This document shows, one piece after another, positions 34,289-44,000 of a DNA stretch of 64,000 bases. Each line of letters begins with the position of its first letter. Position 1 is the first letter of the stretch. Source of the stretch: Pseudomonadota bacterium (GTDB lineage: Bacteria > Pseudomonadota > Gammaproteobacteria > Pseudomonadales > Pseudomonadaceae); the NCBI GenBank assembly GCA_023388335.1, contig JAEWGL010000201.1, positions 6,376 through 70,375 on the forward strand, in the 5' to 3' direction. Under the pieces are notes generated by a model. The model saw only the letters and a program-made list of their open reading frames with translations. It had not been told where the DNA came from and searched no databases. The position numbers and the translations under genes are program-made.

Positions 34289-34707
34289 CACAGATCATCC
34301 AGGCGTTCGCCGGGCAGCGCGTACTGGACCTTCTCGTACAGCGGAAATACGGTCGAGTAGCCAGGCACGGGTGCCTGTTGGGTACCGGCCAGGTGCGGGT
34401 AGACGTACATCACCAGATCAGGATTGGGCAGGCGCGGGAACTGGGAGCGGATCTCGTTGGCGGCCGTACGGGTGTAGGCGCTTTGGTCCTTGATCAGGCG
34501 GTCGGGATCGAGCACCGGCCGGCGCAGTTCGCCGCGAGCCTCCTGCAATTGCTGTTGCGTGCCGACCGCGCCGCCGCTGTTCCAGATATCCAGCATGGTG
34601 TGATCGCCATGGGGCAGTATTTCGTCCTTGCTGGTGGTGCAGCCTGCCAGGTGCAGGCACAGCAGCAGGCTAATCCAGGTCCAGTACCGAAACGGGTGGG
34701 CTTTCAT
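34288..34707 (-). CDS. Conjugative transfer region lipoprotein (TIGR03751 type)
   Basis: A 139-residue protein with a lipoprotein signal ending LAGC (Cys at residue 23). The mature part contains LPHGDHTMLDIWNSGGAVG and LPNPDLVMYVYPHLAG, characteristic of this small lipoprotein that lies between the VirB10-like protein and the VirB4-like ATPase. It is probably the outer-membrane-associated VirB7-like partner. Its start overlaps the end of the PFL_4705 gene by 38 bases. Confidence 0.88.
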   Translation of the reverse strand: MKAHPFRYWTWISLLLCLHLAGCTTSKDEILPHGDHTMLDIWNSGGAVGTQQQLQEARGELRRPVLDPDRLIKDQSAYTRTAANEIRSQFPRLPNPDLVMYVYPHLAGTQQAPVPGYSTVFPLYEKVQYALPGERLDDL

Positions 34708-36178
34708 GATTCACTCTCCGGCCTTTGGGTTCGTAGTCGATGCTGATTTCGTGATCCAGGTGCAAGGCCACCTTGGCACCCGGCGGGACGTAGATGGCGG
34801 CAAACGCTTCGCCGTAGAGCTTGTTGACCCAGTCTCGAATGTCGCCGATGCCACCGCTGATGACCGAGTTCAGTGCGCTGTTGCCACTGTTCTGACTCAG
34901 CCCCAAGCTGCCGCTGGCCGAGTTGATGAAGGAGGTGTTGGTCTGTTCGCTGCCCAGCGCTGCTGCAAATCCAGCGCCGGCCGCAGTGATCAGGCTCTGG
35001 CTGCCGAGGTACTGCTGGGCGTTGGAGCGACGCTCACCGGTGATGCAGGGAATGCCGTAAGGGTCGGAGATGTAGCCGAGGCCGCCGCGGATCTTTTCGG
35101 TGTCCGAAGTCTGGGTACTGCTGCGGTTGCGGCTGACCACCTTCTGCGGCTGTGGCACCGTGCGAACGGTGCCGTCGCCGAAGACAAAGGTGATCGACTC
35201 GACTTGGCCGCGCACGCAGGACAAGGTCCAGTCACCCGCTGCGGTACCGCTCATGACCGCGCCGACCACGTCAGGCAGGTCGATGCCGTTGGCGGTGAGG
35301 TTGTCCGGCCCCACCAGCACCTTGAACGGGTAGGGATCATTCACTGTGCCGTCCACCGGCACTCGGCCAATGAGGGCGGTCATGGCGATCGAGCCCATCA
35401 GGGTTGAGTTTTCCGGGAGGGTATAGACTGGCTTGGCTTCCTCGGTCCTATCCTGAACACTTTCAAGGTCACGCTCGCCCTTGGCTACGGCGCGTAGATG
35501 GTCCTGGCCCCGGTCAATCGCATTGTTGTCCAGTCCATGCAGATCCTTGAACTTCGACGTCAGCGACGACAGCGGCCCCTCAGCTTTGCTGGCCCCCTCC
35601 GGGCCAGCACGTGTATTGGACGGCTCGATCCACTGCACCGTATCCGCCGGCGGTTGCGCTCCAGAAAATTGCTGCTCGTCACCCGGCTCGAGACCAAAAC
35701 CCACGGGTACGTCGGACTTCGCGGCCGGCTTGTTGGTGAGCTGGTCTTTCAGCCGGGACAGCAAACCTTGGGTCTCGCGGTGCTGCTGCTCGGCCTTCTG
35801 CCGGGCATCGTTGGCCTGCTGGCGCTGCTCGGTGACCTGCTGGGTGACAGTGCTCAGCGTGCTTTGAATGCGACTGTCGATATTTCCCTCGCGCGTGCGC
35901 AGCCGGTTATTCTCGGTCTGCAGGGTCTCGTTGCCTTTCTTCAGCGACAGCATCTCGCTGCGCATGGCCTTGACCTGGCCAATCAGCGTCGCCACGGTGT
36001 CGCGCGGCGTGTCGCCGGCAATACCGAGGGCCTTGGCCTGTTCCGGGCTGAGGGCAATGTTTTCGGGATCATGGGCAGGTTCAGCGTCTGGCGCCGCCAC
36101 CCAGGATTTGCCGATGATCAGCACAATCCCCAGCAGGACTACCGGTACCAGCCATTTCAGCAAACCGTTAGCTTTCAT
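34670..36178 (-). CDS. Integrating conjugative element protein, PFL_4705 family (VirB10/TraB-like)
   Basis: A 502-residue protein with one N-terminal membrane helix (LLKWLVPVVLLGIVLIIG), a long coiled-coil (about residues 65-145, heptads around LKKGNETLQTENNRLR) and a C-terminal beta-rich domain (GIPCITGERRSNAQQYLGSQ, NKLYGEAFAAIYVPPGAKV) typical of TraB/VirB10. It would span the periplasm and connect inner and outer parts of the T4SS core. It overlaps both neighbours by several bases. Confidence 0.92.
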   Translation of the reverse strand: MKANGLLKWLVPVVLLGIVLIIGKSWVAAPDAEPAHDPENIALSPEQAKALGIAGDTPRDTVATLIGQVKAMRSEMLSLKKGNETLQTENNRLRTREGNIDSRIQSTLSTVTQQVTEQRQQANDARQKAEQQHRETQGLLSRLKDQLTNKPAAKSDVPVGFGLEPGDEQQFSGAQPPADTVQWIEPSNTRAGPEGASKAEGPLSSLTSKFKDLHGLDNNAIDRGQDHLRAVAKGERDLESVQDRTEEAKPVYTLPENSTLMGSIAMTALIGRVPVDGTVNDPYPFKVLVGPDNLTANGIDLPDVVGAVMSGTAAGDWTLSCVRGQVESITFVFGDGTVRTVPQPQKVVSRNRSSTQTSDTEKIRGGLGYISDPYGIPCITGERRSNAQQYLGSQSLITAAGAGFAAALGSEQTNTSFINSASGSLGLSQNSGNSALNSVISGGIGDIRDWVNKLYGEAFAAIYVPPGAKVALHLDHEISIDYEPKGRRVNHESPPVSVLDLD

Positions 36179-36977
36179 GATCGGCAGCCTCCGGCGCTGG
36201 CGGTGGCAGCAGCAGTGCGTGCTTCAGGTCGCCGCCTCGTGTGATGAGGTACGCCACGGTGGTATCTTCAGGTGTGCCGGCGTGCCCCAGGAACTCGTGC
36301 TGAAAGGTGGCGGCATACAGCGTGGCCTGCAAGTGACGCGGGTCCAGCGTGACCATGGTCTGCCCACGGTTGACGATCTTCACCGCAGTCACCCAGTAAT
36401 CACCTAGCCGCCAGGCGGCGAGCCCCTTGATGGCCACGTGCTCGGTCGGCAGTAGGGTGCTGAACCCAGAGAAGTCGCCCAGTGGGACCCGACGCACACC
36501 TGGCAAAGGCGCCACGGTGCGCAGCGGCGCATACAGGTTCTGCGCCGCGAAGCGGGTCAGCACAACCGGTACTGGCGTCACTGCCGGTGCTGCGTCCTTC
36601 GCTGTGTCCACGTCTGGTGCCTGGGCCTGAGCAACGATCTTGACCGGCTCCAGTGTCTCGCTGCCCTCGAGTGCTTCGATGTCGACCAGAATGATGTCGC
36701 CTGACTTCACCGACTGCAGCTGCAGTCGGGTCGGGGGGATGGCTTCCGACGCACGCAGGTACACCGTTCCGCCGACCGACTGCACGCCCAGCTTGCTGCT
36801 GATCGCACTGGGTAGTCCGACGCGGACATCCTCATCGAGCATCAGGATACGTTCCTTACCCACCGTCAGCGGCACGGCCAGCGGCAGACGGTCCCAGTAC
36901 TTGACCTCGACGGCGGCTGCGGCTGAACACCAGCCGGCCACCGTCACCAGAATCAGGATCAAGACACGCATCATCAT
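36168..36977 (-). CDS. Integrating conjugative element protein, PFL_4704 family (VirB9/TraK-like)
   Basis: The ATG at 36977 overlaps the stop of the upstream gene (TGATG) and has GGAGG upstream; the 269-residue product starts MMMRVLILILV with a signal peptide ending near AAAAVEVKYWD. The secreted part is beta-rich (VGKERILMLDEDVRVGLP; VYLRASEAIPPTRLQLQ; GDIILVDIEA), matching TIGR03749. Likely the outer-membrane-proximal VirB9/TraK-like core subunit. Confidence 0.9.
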   Translation of the reverse strand: MMMRVLILILVTVAGWCSAAAAVEVKYWDRLPLAVPLTVGKERILMLDEDVRVGLPSAISSKLGVQSVGGTVYLRASEAIPPTRLQLQSVKSGDIILVDIEALEGSETLEPVKIVAQAQAPDVDTAKDAAPAVTPVPVVLTRFAAQNLYAPLRTVAPLPGVRRVPLGDFSGFSTLLPTEHVAIKGLAAWRLGDYWVTAVKIVNRGQTMVTLDPRHLQATLYAATFQHEFLGHAGTPEDTTVAYLITRGGDLKHALLLPPPAPEAADHES

Positions 36978-37615
36978 CACGCACCTCCAGGCAGCGTCAG
37001 CTTCTGCGGTGTGCCTTCGTAGCAGTCCAGGGCCAAGCCCCACTTGTTGTGCTCGGGATCGACGTCGAAGCGCACCACGCGCAGGGGGTAACGCACGACC
37101 ACGCGCTTCACCGGCTCGGCGGCGTAGTACTCGTCGGCATTGAGGTCGAGCTTGACCAGCCAGCTGTGCTTATCCAGCTGCTTGACCCGCAGGTCGGGAT
37201 CATCGCTGTAACCGCGGCCCAGTACCTCGTACACCCCACGCACACGACCGCGCAGTTCGCCGGCCGCCTTGCGGTACTCGAAATCGCCGTCAAAGAAGGT
37301 CTTGCACGCCGGTGTCAGGTAGGGCTGCAGGGCGAAGATGGCGCGGTGGTAGTCGACCTCGCCGTCGGTGGGCCAGCGGTTGAGCTGGCCGAAGATGTAC
37401 AGGGCAAAGGCATAGATATTTTCGGGCGGCACGTCCCACCATTTGCGAGTGCTGCCGGAGCGCAGATCCGGTGGCACATGAATGGTCAGTTCGGAAGGGG
37501 CGGACTGCCAGCCGAACCACAGCCCACTACACAGCAGTGCCAAGGTCGCCACAGCAAGGCGTAGGCTGAGGATATGCGCCTGCTGCGCATCGACTTTGTT
37601 CCGGAAGCGGCTCAT
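36977..37615 (-). CDS. Integrating conjugative element protein, PFL_4703 family (VirB8/TraE-like)
   Basis: The ATG at 37615 is preferred; the 212-residue protein begins MSRFRNKVDAQQAHILSLRL with a membrane helix (LAVATLALLCSGLWFGW) and a periplasmic domain containing VPPENIYAFALYIFGQLNRWP, ACKTFFDGDFEYRKAAGELR and YPLRVVRFDVDPEHNKWGLA. This is the TIGR03746 family, thought to be a VirB8-like assembly factor. It overlaps the upstream TIGR03750 gene by 4 bases. Confidence 0.9.
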   Translation of the reverse strand: MSRFRNKVDAQQAHILSLRLAVATLALLCSGLWFGWQSAPSELTIHVPPDLRSGSTRKWWDVPPENIYAFALYIFGQLNRWPTDGEVDYHRAIFALQPYLTPACKTFFDGDFEYRKAAGELRGRVRGVYEVLGRGYSDDPDLRVKQLDKHSWLVKLDLNADEYYAAEPVKRVVVRYPLRVVRFDVDPEHNKWGLALDCYEGTPQKLTLPGGA

Positions 37616-38013
37616 GGGGCGATCCTCATAGGCCGGCGTGTGCGCCGGACCGCCCACGGGCCTGAGTGCAGGATCAGGTACTGACTGCCGATGCCCCAGT
37701 GCGCTGCCAGCTGCCATTGCAGACGTCGGTACAACCAGGTTTCGGGACGAGCACGCTTAGCCCGACGCAGAAGCTTGCCGCCACCGAGCAGCACCAGCGC
37801 CATACACAGGAACATGCAGGTGGGCAGGGTGGCGATGGAAACAGTGGCCACCGCCAGCGGCCCGCCGAGGACCATACCCAGTACTGCGCCGACAATCAGG
37901 GCGACCCACATCTCGTCGTTGGTAAGGCCGCGCAGGACCGCAGGATCGCGATTAAGGCGTTCCGGCAGGAAGGTCAACGTGCCGTCGGGGAGGGTAGCGG
38001 GGGCGTAGGACAT
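37612..38013 (-). CDS. Conjugative transfer protein, TIGR03750 family
   Basis: A 133-residue protein with a short N-terminus (LTFLPERLNRDPAVLRGLTN), two membrane helices (MWVALIVGAVLGMVLGGPLA; SIATLPTCMFLCMALVLLGG) and a basic cytoplasmic tail (RRAKRARPETWLYRRLQWQL). Size and topology match the TraL-like TIGR03750 component. Gene order PFL_4701 - TIGR03745 - TIGR03750 - PFL_4703 is conserved. Confidence 0.88.
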   Translation of the reverse strand: MSYAPATLPDGTLTFLPERLNRDPAVLRGLTNDEMWVALIVGAVLGMVLGGPLAVATVSIATLPTCMFLCMALVLLGGGKLLRRAKRARPETWLYRRLQWQLAAHWGIGSQYLILHSGPWAVRRTRRPMRIAP

Positions 38014-38020
38014 GGCAACC

Positions 38021-38398
38021 TCACAGGATCGTGGCGGCTTTTGTCAGGAACCACAAAATCACCACCACCAGCAGTGCGCCGGCGCCGACCACGGCGCCGA
38101 GGTCCTTCCACGTCTTGCGCTGGTTTTGCACGTCGGCGTAGACCGTGAGCGAATGCCAGGCCACACCCAAAAAAGCGAGGGTTGCGATCAAAAGGCCGAG
38201 TAGGATGCCGCCGTCGTAGGCGTAGTTCTTGATGGTGTCAATTAGTCCAGTGCCTTCGCCGCGGGACGGTGCTTCCATGGTGGGCAGATCAGCTCTGGCC
38301 AGCGTCGAGCTCAGCAGCACCAAACCGCCGAATAGGGCTTTTCCAAAGGTAGCCCGCAGCAGGGGCAGCGGAAGGAGGCAGCGACGGGAGAGTTTCAT
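38021..38398 (-). CDS. Conjugative transfer protein, TIGR03745 family
   Basis: A 125-residue protein with an export signal (FGKALFGGLVLLSSTLARA) and two further hydrophobic helices (YDGGILLGLLIATLAFLGVA; LGAVVGAGALLVVVILWF). This is the pilin-like topology of the TIGR03745 family, proposed as the VirB2/TraA-type subunit. The start MKLSRRCLL lies 15 bases downstream of the PFL_4701-family gene. Confidence 0.87.
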   Translation of the reverse strand: MKLSRRCLLPLPLLRATFGKALFGGLVLLSSTLARADLPTMEAPSRGEGTGLIDTIKNYAYDGGILLGLLIATLAFLGVAWHSLTVYADVQNQRKTWKDLGAVVGAGALLVVVILWFLTKAATIL

Positions 38399-38413
38399 GG
38401 CAGGATCTCCAGA

Positions 38414-38653
38414 TTACGACAGCATGAAAAACATCAGCACGATCAGGGCTAGGGCCAGACGCAGCGTGCTGCCGCCTAGCGCACCGAAATTGAGATTGCC
38501 GGCCGCCCAGCCGCGGTAGCCGGTCCACAGCGCCCAGGTGCACCAGAGCAACGCGAACACCAGCACCGATGAGCGCCATAGCAGTGAACTCGACTGCGGG
38601 GTAAACCCAGCCACGGCGGAGAATGCTGTGAGTTGGGCGTCAGTCATGCTCAT
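38414..38653 (-). CDS. DUF3262 / PFL_4701-family small membrane protein
   Basis: A 79-residue protein from ATG 38653 (a second ATG two codons later is equally possible). It begins MSMTDAQLTAFSAVAGFTPQ and has two hydrophobic helices (LVFALLWCTWALWTGY; TLRLALALIVLMFFMLS), matching the TIGR03758 family. The start overlaps the RAQPRD gene end by 14 bases. Role in the T4SS is unknown, probably pilin-like or assembly. Confidence 0.85.
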   Translation of the reverse strand: MSMTDAQLTAFSAVAGFTPQSSSLLWRSSVLVFALLWCTWALWTGYRGWAAGNLNFGALGGSTLRLALALIVLMFFMLS

Positions 38654-38975
38654 GGCAGGGGCTCGAGCGAGGTGCTTCAGCACGGTACTGACCTGTCAGC
38701 TCGACTAGGTCGGCTGGCTGTGCGCGTGAGGGCGACAGATAGTTGTGGATGCCTTCACGTATACGTTCGAGATCTGCCGAAAATCTTGGATAGTCGAAGC
38801 GATAGCGTGCTCCATCGAGATCATCCGAGCCGCGTGACGCACGATCGGCCAACAGCTCGATAGCAGTGAGCCGTTGTTGCACAGGTCCGAGATCCGAGCG
38901 CTCGCGACTTTCTTGTGCGACAGCCGGGGGTGTCACCAAGCAAGTCACAATCAGGGGGAAGGCATACATCCTCAT
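38640..38975 (-). CDS. RAQPRD-family ICE protein
   Basis: A 111-residue exported protein with signal peptide MRMYAFPLIVTCLVTPPAVA and the family's signature near the C-terminus, here SRAQPADLVELTGQYR, with Ala in place of the Arg of RAQPRD. It is the first gene of the minus-strand core operon after the cargo insertion, so its promoter must lie in the gene-free DNA at 38976-39695 or be supplied by the cargo. Confidence 0.85.
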   Translation of the reverse strand: MRMYAFPLIVTCLVTPPAVAQESRERSDLGPVQQRLTAIELLADRASRGSDDLDGARYRFDYPRFSADLERIREGIHNYLSPSRAQPADLVELTGQYRAEAPRSSPCHEHD

Positions 38976-39695
38976 GGCGGGCTCCAGAGCAATCTCTGTT
39001 CGTCACCATTACTGCGCGGGCGAGTTGAAGCACGAATTAAAAGGATTCTCGACGTTTCGCTTTAAGGCGAGGTCGGAGGGAGCGGCGTATAACTGACGTT
39101 CAGCCATTGAGGATACGACTGCTTCCGCTACAGCGAGTGCCTGTCTCCGACAGCTTTGGGTCGATAGCTGCCGCTCGTGGATTTGACCCATAGCTGTCAT
39201 TTAGGCAGAGCTATGGGCCGTCCGTACGCTAATTGTCACGTTTGAAGTGGTTAATAACCGTCAGGCTTCTATGTCGGGAAATCCAAATAAGCTAATTCCG
39301 TGACTCGAACTAAATACTTCCGCTTAGGGCAAGAGAGTATCCTTCACCTATGCGCTCGGGTACATCCGGGTTGGCGTTAAATATCCTCTCGAAGAACCGA
39401 GGTCGAGCAGACTTGGTGTCACATTGGAGCGCAGTTGCAGAGCTTGATAGTTGAATGACGAGCGCAGCTTTTTCTTGCTTTGCGGCTCACGAAACTAAAG
39501 CCCACATTGTCCACCCGTGCCCTCGATGCGCTGAGGGAGTAGCTCTTAGTCCCCAAACTGATCCGACCACCATGTATGCTTACTGTGCGCAGACGCGGAT
39601 GGGGCGGCTGAAAATTAGCTGCCTACACACTGCTCTAATTCTGAACGATGTTGAGAGCAGTTGGGGCATTAGCGTGCTTAAATCAAGTGGATTTT
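38976..39695. other. Gene-free, AT-richer junction region between backbone and efflux cargo
   Basis: No ORF here has a supported start or family match. A 9-bp hairpin, CCCATAGCT (39187-39195) with AGCTATGGG (39209-39217), is present. Base composition is more AT-rich than either neighbour. It likely contains the left boundary of the RND cargo and the promoter for the RAQPRD operon. Confidence 0.5.
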
Positions 39696-41072
39696 TCACC
39701 GTTTGCCCCATTCGCCACCAAGTGTTTTGTATAAGGTCACCCGGTTGGTCTGTTCTGTCAGCTTCAGGTTGATCAGCGACTGCTGCGCCGAGTACAACGA
39801 GCGCTGGGCGTCGAGCACGTCCAGAAAGCTCTCCGAGCCTTGCTTGTACAGGGCCAACGAGAGCTGATAAGCGGTGTCGGTAGCGTCGGTCAGGCTGCGC
39901 TGGGCATCAAGGCGCTCATTGATATGACCACGCACTGACAGCGCATCGGCCACTTCGCTGAACGCGGTCTGGATCGTCTTCTCGTAGGTCGCCACTTCGA
40001 TTTCGCTGTTGACCTTGGCTGCATCCAGGCTGGCTCTATTGCTGCCTGCGTTGAAAATCGGCAGGTTGATCGAGGGGGCGAAGCTCCAGGCGCCGCTGCC
40101 GCCTTTGAACAACCCGGACAGCTCGCTGCTGGCGCTGCCGCCACTGGCGGTAAGGGTAATGCTCGGGAAAAACGCAGCCCGAGCCGCACCGATATCAGCA
40201 TTGGCCGCCTTCAGGGTATGTTCAGCAGCCAATACGTCCGGGCGACGTTGCAGCAGGCTCGAGGGCAGGCCCTGCGGCACGCTCACCAGCAGTGTGGTAT
40301 CGAATGGCTGGTCGCCTGGCAGCAGCGCGTCGCTCAGGCGTTGGCCCACCAGCAGTTCGAGCGCATTGCGGTCTTGCTCGACCTGGCTGGCATAATTGGC
40401 CGCATCGGCCCGAGCGGACTCGACTGTACTGCGCGCTTGCGCCAGGCTCACCCCGGACTCGCCGCCCAGCCCATGGCTCTGCTGCACCAGAGTGTAGGTT
40501 TTCTGCTGGCTGGCATAGGTGTCATTGGCCAGCTTCAGCAGTTGCTGGTCGGCGGCCAGGGTCATCCAGGCCGTCGCGACTTCGGCTACCAGGCTGAGCT
40601 GCGTGCTGCGGCGCGTTTGCTCCAGCGAAAGGTACTGCTCCAGCGCAGCGTCCTTGAGGTTGCCTAGGCGGCCAAACAGGTCCAGCTCATAGCTGCTGAC
40701 GCCGAGACCGACGCTGTATTGGCTGCTGACCGCAGAGCTGCCATTGGTCACGCTGCGCTGGCGGGTACCGTCGGCAGTTGCCGAAACTGCCGGAAACAGC
40801 TCGGCGCGCTGGATGCGGTACTGCGCCCGCTGGTATTCGACATTCAAGGCGGCCACGCGCAGGTCGCGGTTGTTGGTCAACGCCAGCGCCACGGTGTCGC
40901 GTAGGCGGGCATCGGTGAACAGCGATTTCCAGCTGATATCGGCGCTTGTTATGCCCGCGCTGCTGTCGCTTGGCCATTGCTGCGCTACAGGCGCCGCGGG
41001 GCGCTGGTAGTCAGGAGCGAGGTTGACGCAGCCAGTGAGGGCCAGCGCCAGCAAAAGAGGGGACAGACGCAT
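39696..41072 (-). CDS. RND efflux outer-membrane lipoprotein (OprM/NodT family)
   Basis: A 458-residue TolC-like channel with a lipobox LTGC (Cys at residue 15) after a short signal. It has the internal duplication of the family, with YELDLFGRLGNLKDAALEQY in the first half and SYAE-like helical repeats, and the typical FAPSINLPIFNAGSNRASLD segment in the second. It starts as TGATG on the stop of the pump gene, so the three efflux genes form one transcript MFP-pump-OMF. Confidence 0.93.
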   Translation of the reverse strand: MRLSPLLLALALTGCVNLAPDYQRPAAPVAQQWPSDSSAGITSADISWKSLFTDARLRDTVALALTNNRDLRVAALNVEYQRAQYRIQRAELFPAVSATADGTRQRSVTNGSSAVSSQYSVGLGVSSYELDLFGRLGNLKDAALEQYLSLEQTRRSTQLSLVAEVATAWMTLAADQQLLKLANDTYASQQKTYTLVQQSHGLGGESGVSLAQARSTVESARADAANYASQVEQDRNALELLVGQRLSDALLPGDQPFDTTLLVSVPQGLPSSLLQRRPDVLAAEHTLKAANADIGAARAAFFPSITLTASGGSASSELSGLFKGGSGAWSFAPSINLPIFNAGSNRASLDAAKVNSEIEVATYEKTIQTAFSEVADALSVRGHINERLDAQRSLTDATDTAYQLSLALYKQGSESFLDVLDAQRSLYSAQQSLINLKLTEQTNRVTLYKTLGGEWGKR

Positions 41073-44000
41073 CAGACTTCTCCTGCAACAGTATCGACAG
41101 TGCTGGCGCGTCGGCCGGCCAAGCGCTGTACCAGTACATAGAACAACGGGATGAAGAACAGGCCGAGCACGGTAGCGGCGAGCATGCCACCCAGCACGCC
41201 GGTGCCGATCGCCTGTCGTCCACCGGCCCCGGCTCCGCTACTCAGGGCCAGCGGCAGCACACCCAGGATGAACGCAAGCGAGGTCATCAGTACCGGCCTA
41301 AGGCGGATGCGCACCGCTTCCAGGGTGGCAGTGATGAGGTCCTGGCTACGCTCGTATCCTTCTTTGGCGAACTCGACAATCAGGATGGCGTTCTTCGCTG
41401 CCAGACCCACCGTGGTCAGCAACCCGACCTGGAAGTAGACATCGTTGGCCAGGCCGCGCAGGCCCGTCAGCAACAGCGCGCCAAGAATACCCACCGGCAC
41501 TACCAGCATGACCGCAAAGGGGACCGACCAGCTTTCGTACAGCGCCGCCAGGCACAGGAACACGAACAGGATCGAGATGGCGTAAAGCAAGGGGGCCTGG
41601 TTACCCGCCATGCGCTCCTGGTAAGACTGGCCGGTCCAGGCGTAACCGATACCGTCAGGCAATTGCGCCATGATCTGCTCGACCGCTGCCATGGCGTCGC
41701 CGGAGCTCACGCCACTGGCCGGCTCACCTACCAGTTCGTAGGAACCGAAGCCATTGAAGCGCTCCAGCAGCGGCGAGGCGGTGCTCCATGAGGTGCTGGT
41801 AAACGCCGACAACGGCACCATGGCATCGCTGTCGTTGCGCACATACCAGGCGCCGATATCCTCTGCCAGCATGCGCTTGTCGGCCTCGCCCTGCAGGTAG
41901 ACTTTCTTCACCCGCCCGGCGTCGACGAAGTCGTTGACGTAGCTGCCGCCCATCACGGTGCTCAGGGTGTCGTTGATATCGCTGGCGGAAACACCCATGG
42001 CACCGGCCTTGGGGTCGTTGATGTGAACGTTGAGCTGGGGCGTGTCCTCCAGCCCCTGAGCACGCACGTTGGCCAGGCGCGCGTCCTTGGCCGCCAAGGT
42101 AATGAACTGATCGCGGGCCTTGAGCAGCTCGGCGTGACCGAGGCCAGCCAAGTCCTGCAACTGCACGTCGAAGCCGGAACTTTGGCCCAGGCCCTGAATG
42201 GCCGGAGGGGCGATGACGAAGACATTGGCATCGAGGATCTTCGACAGCGCCATGTTGGCCCGGCGTGCCACCGATGTGGCGCTGTGCTCGTCGCCTTGGC
42301 GCTCGCTCCAGTCCTTGAGCTTGATGAAGCCGCGCCCCGAGTTCTGGGCGTTACCACCGTTACCCAGGCCACGCACGGTCAGGATCGACGCCACCTCCGG
42401 TTGTTGAAGCATGTAGTCCTGCACCTGCCGACTGACCGCCTGCAGGCGTTCGTCGGTGCCGCCCACCGGCAGGGTCATCTGCATCATCAGCATGCCCTGA
42501 TCTTCTTCGGGCAGGAACGCGGTGGGCAGCTTCTGGAACATCAGCGCCACGCCGCCGAGCAGCAGTACGTACACCAGCAGGCCGCGCAGCGGGCGCGCGA
42601 GTACCTTGCCGACACCGCGCTGATAGCGCTTCGAGGTGCGGTCGAAAGTGCGGTTGAACCAGCCGAAGAAGCCACGCTGCGGTGTACCGTGGGCCGTCAC
42701 CGGCTTGAGCAGGGTAGCGCAGAGGGCCGGTGTCAGGGTCATCGCCACCAGGACAGACAAGGCCATGGCCGCTACCAGAGTTACCGAAAACTGACGGTAG
42801 ATAATCCCGGTTGAGCCGCCGAAGAAGGCCATCGGGATGAATACTGCCGAGAGCACTACGGCAATACCGATCAGCGCGCCGCTGATCTCGCCCATCGACT
42901 GGCGGGTCGCCTCACGCGGCGACAGGCCTTTTTCGACCATGATGCGCTCGACGTTCTCCACCACCACGATGGCATCATCAACCAACAAGCCGATCGCCAG
43001 CACCATGCCGAACATGGTCAACGTGTTGATCGAGTAGCCGAGCATCGCCAATACGCCGAAGGTGCCAAGCAGTACCACCGGTACGGCAATAGCGGGGATC
43101 AGCGTGGCGCGCAGGTTCTGCATGAACAGGTACATGATCAGCACCACCAGGGCGATGGCTTCGAACAGGGTCTTGACCACCTCCTCGATGGAAATCTTCA
43201 CGAACGGCGCGGTGTTGTAGGCCACCTCGCTACGCAGTTGCAGCTTGCTAGGGAAGAACTGTTCCAGTTCGGCCAACTTGGCTTGCACCGCTTCAGAAAC
43301 GTCCAGTGCGTTCGCACCGGTGGCCAGGCTCACCGCAAGGCCGCCGGAAGGCCGGCCATTGTGCTCGGCGACCACATCGTAGCTTTCGCTGCCCAGCTCT
43401 ACCCGGGCCACGTCGGCCAGGGTGACCACTGCGCCGGCACTGTTGTACTTCAGTACCAGGTCGCGGAACTGCGCGGCGGTCTGCAGCTTGCTGCGGGCGT
43501 TGATGGTGGCGTTGAGCTGCTGGCCGGCTCGGGCAGGCAGGGCGCCCAACTGGCCGGCCGAGGTGTCGACGTTCTGCGCTTCCAGCGCGCTGCTGACGTC
43601 CGAGGGCATCAGCGCGAATTGCTTGAGCTTGTCCGGGTCGAGCCAGATGCGCATGGCGTAGCTCGAACCGAGGGTGGTCACGTCGCCGACGCCGCTGACC
43701 CGGCTGATCTGGTCATACAGGGTACTGGAGATGAAGTCACTGATGTCGGTGGCGGTCACATCAGGATTGTCCGACACCAGAGATACGATGATAAGGAAGT
43801 CGCTGGCCGAATTGTTGATCTGGATACCCTGCTGCTGCACGGTATCGGGCAGGCGCGCCTTGGCCTGCTCCAGCTTGGTCTGGACCTGCATTTGCGCAGT
43901 GTTTACATCCGTGCCGGTCTCGAAGGTCAGGGTGATTTTGGCGCTGCCGGACGAGCTGCTGGTGGAGGATATGTAGGTGAGGCCGTCGAGGCCGGTCATC

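Noticed and set aside
39455..39772. Plus-strand ORF of 105 codons in the junction region
   Set aside because: It has no ribosome binding site or family signal and runs into the 3' end of the outer-membrane channel gene on the opposite strand.
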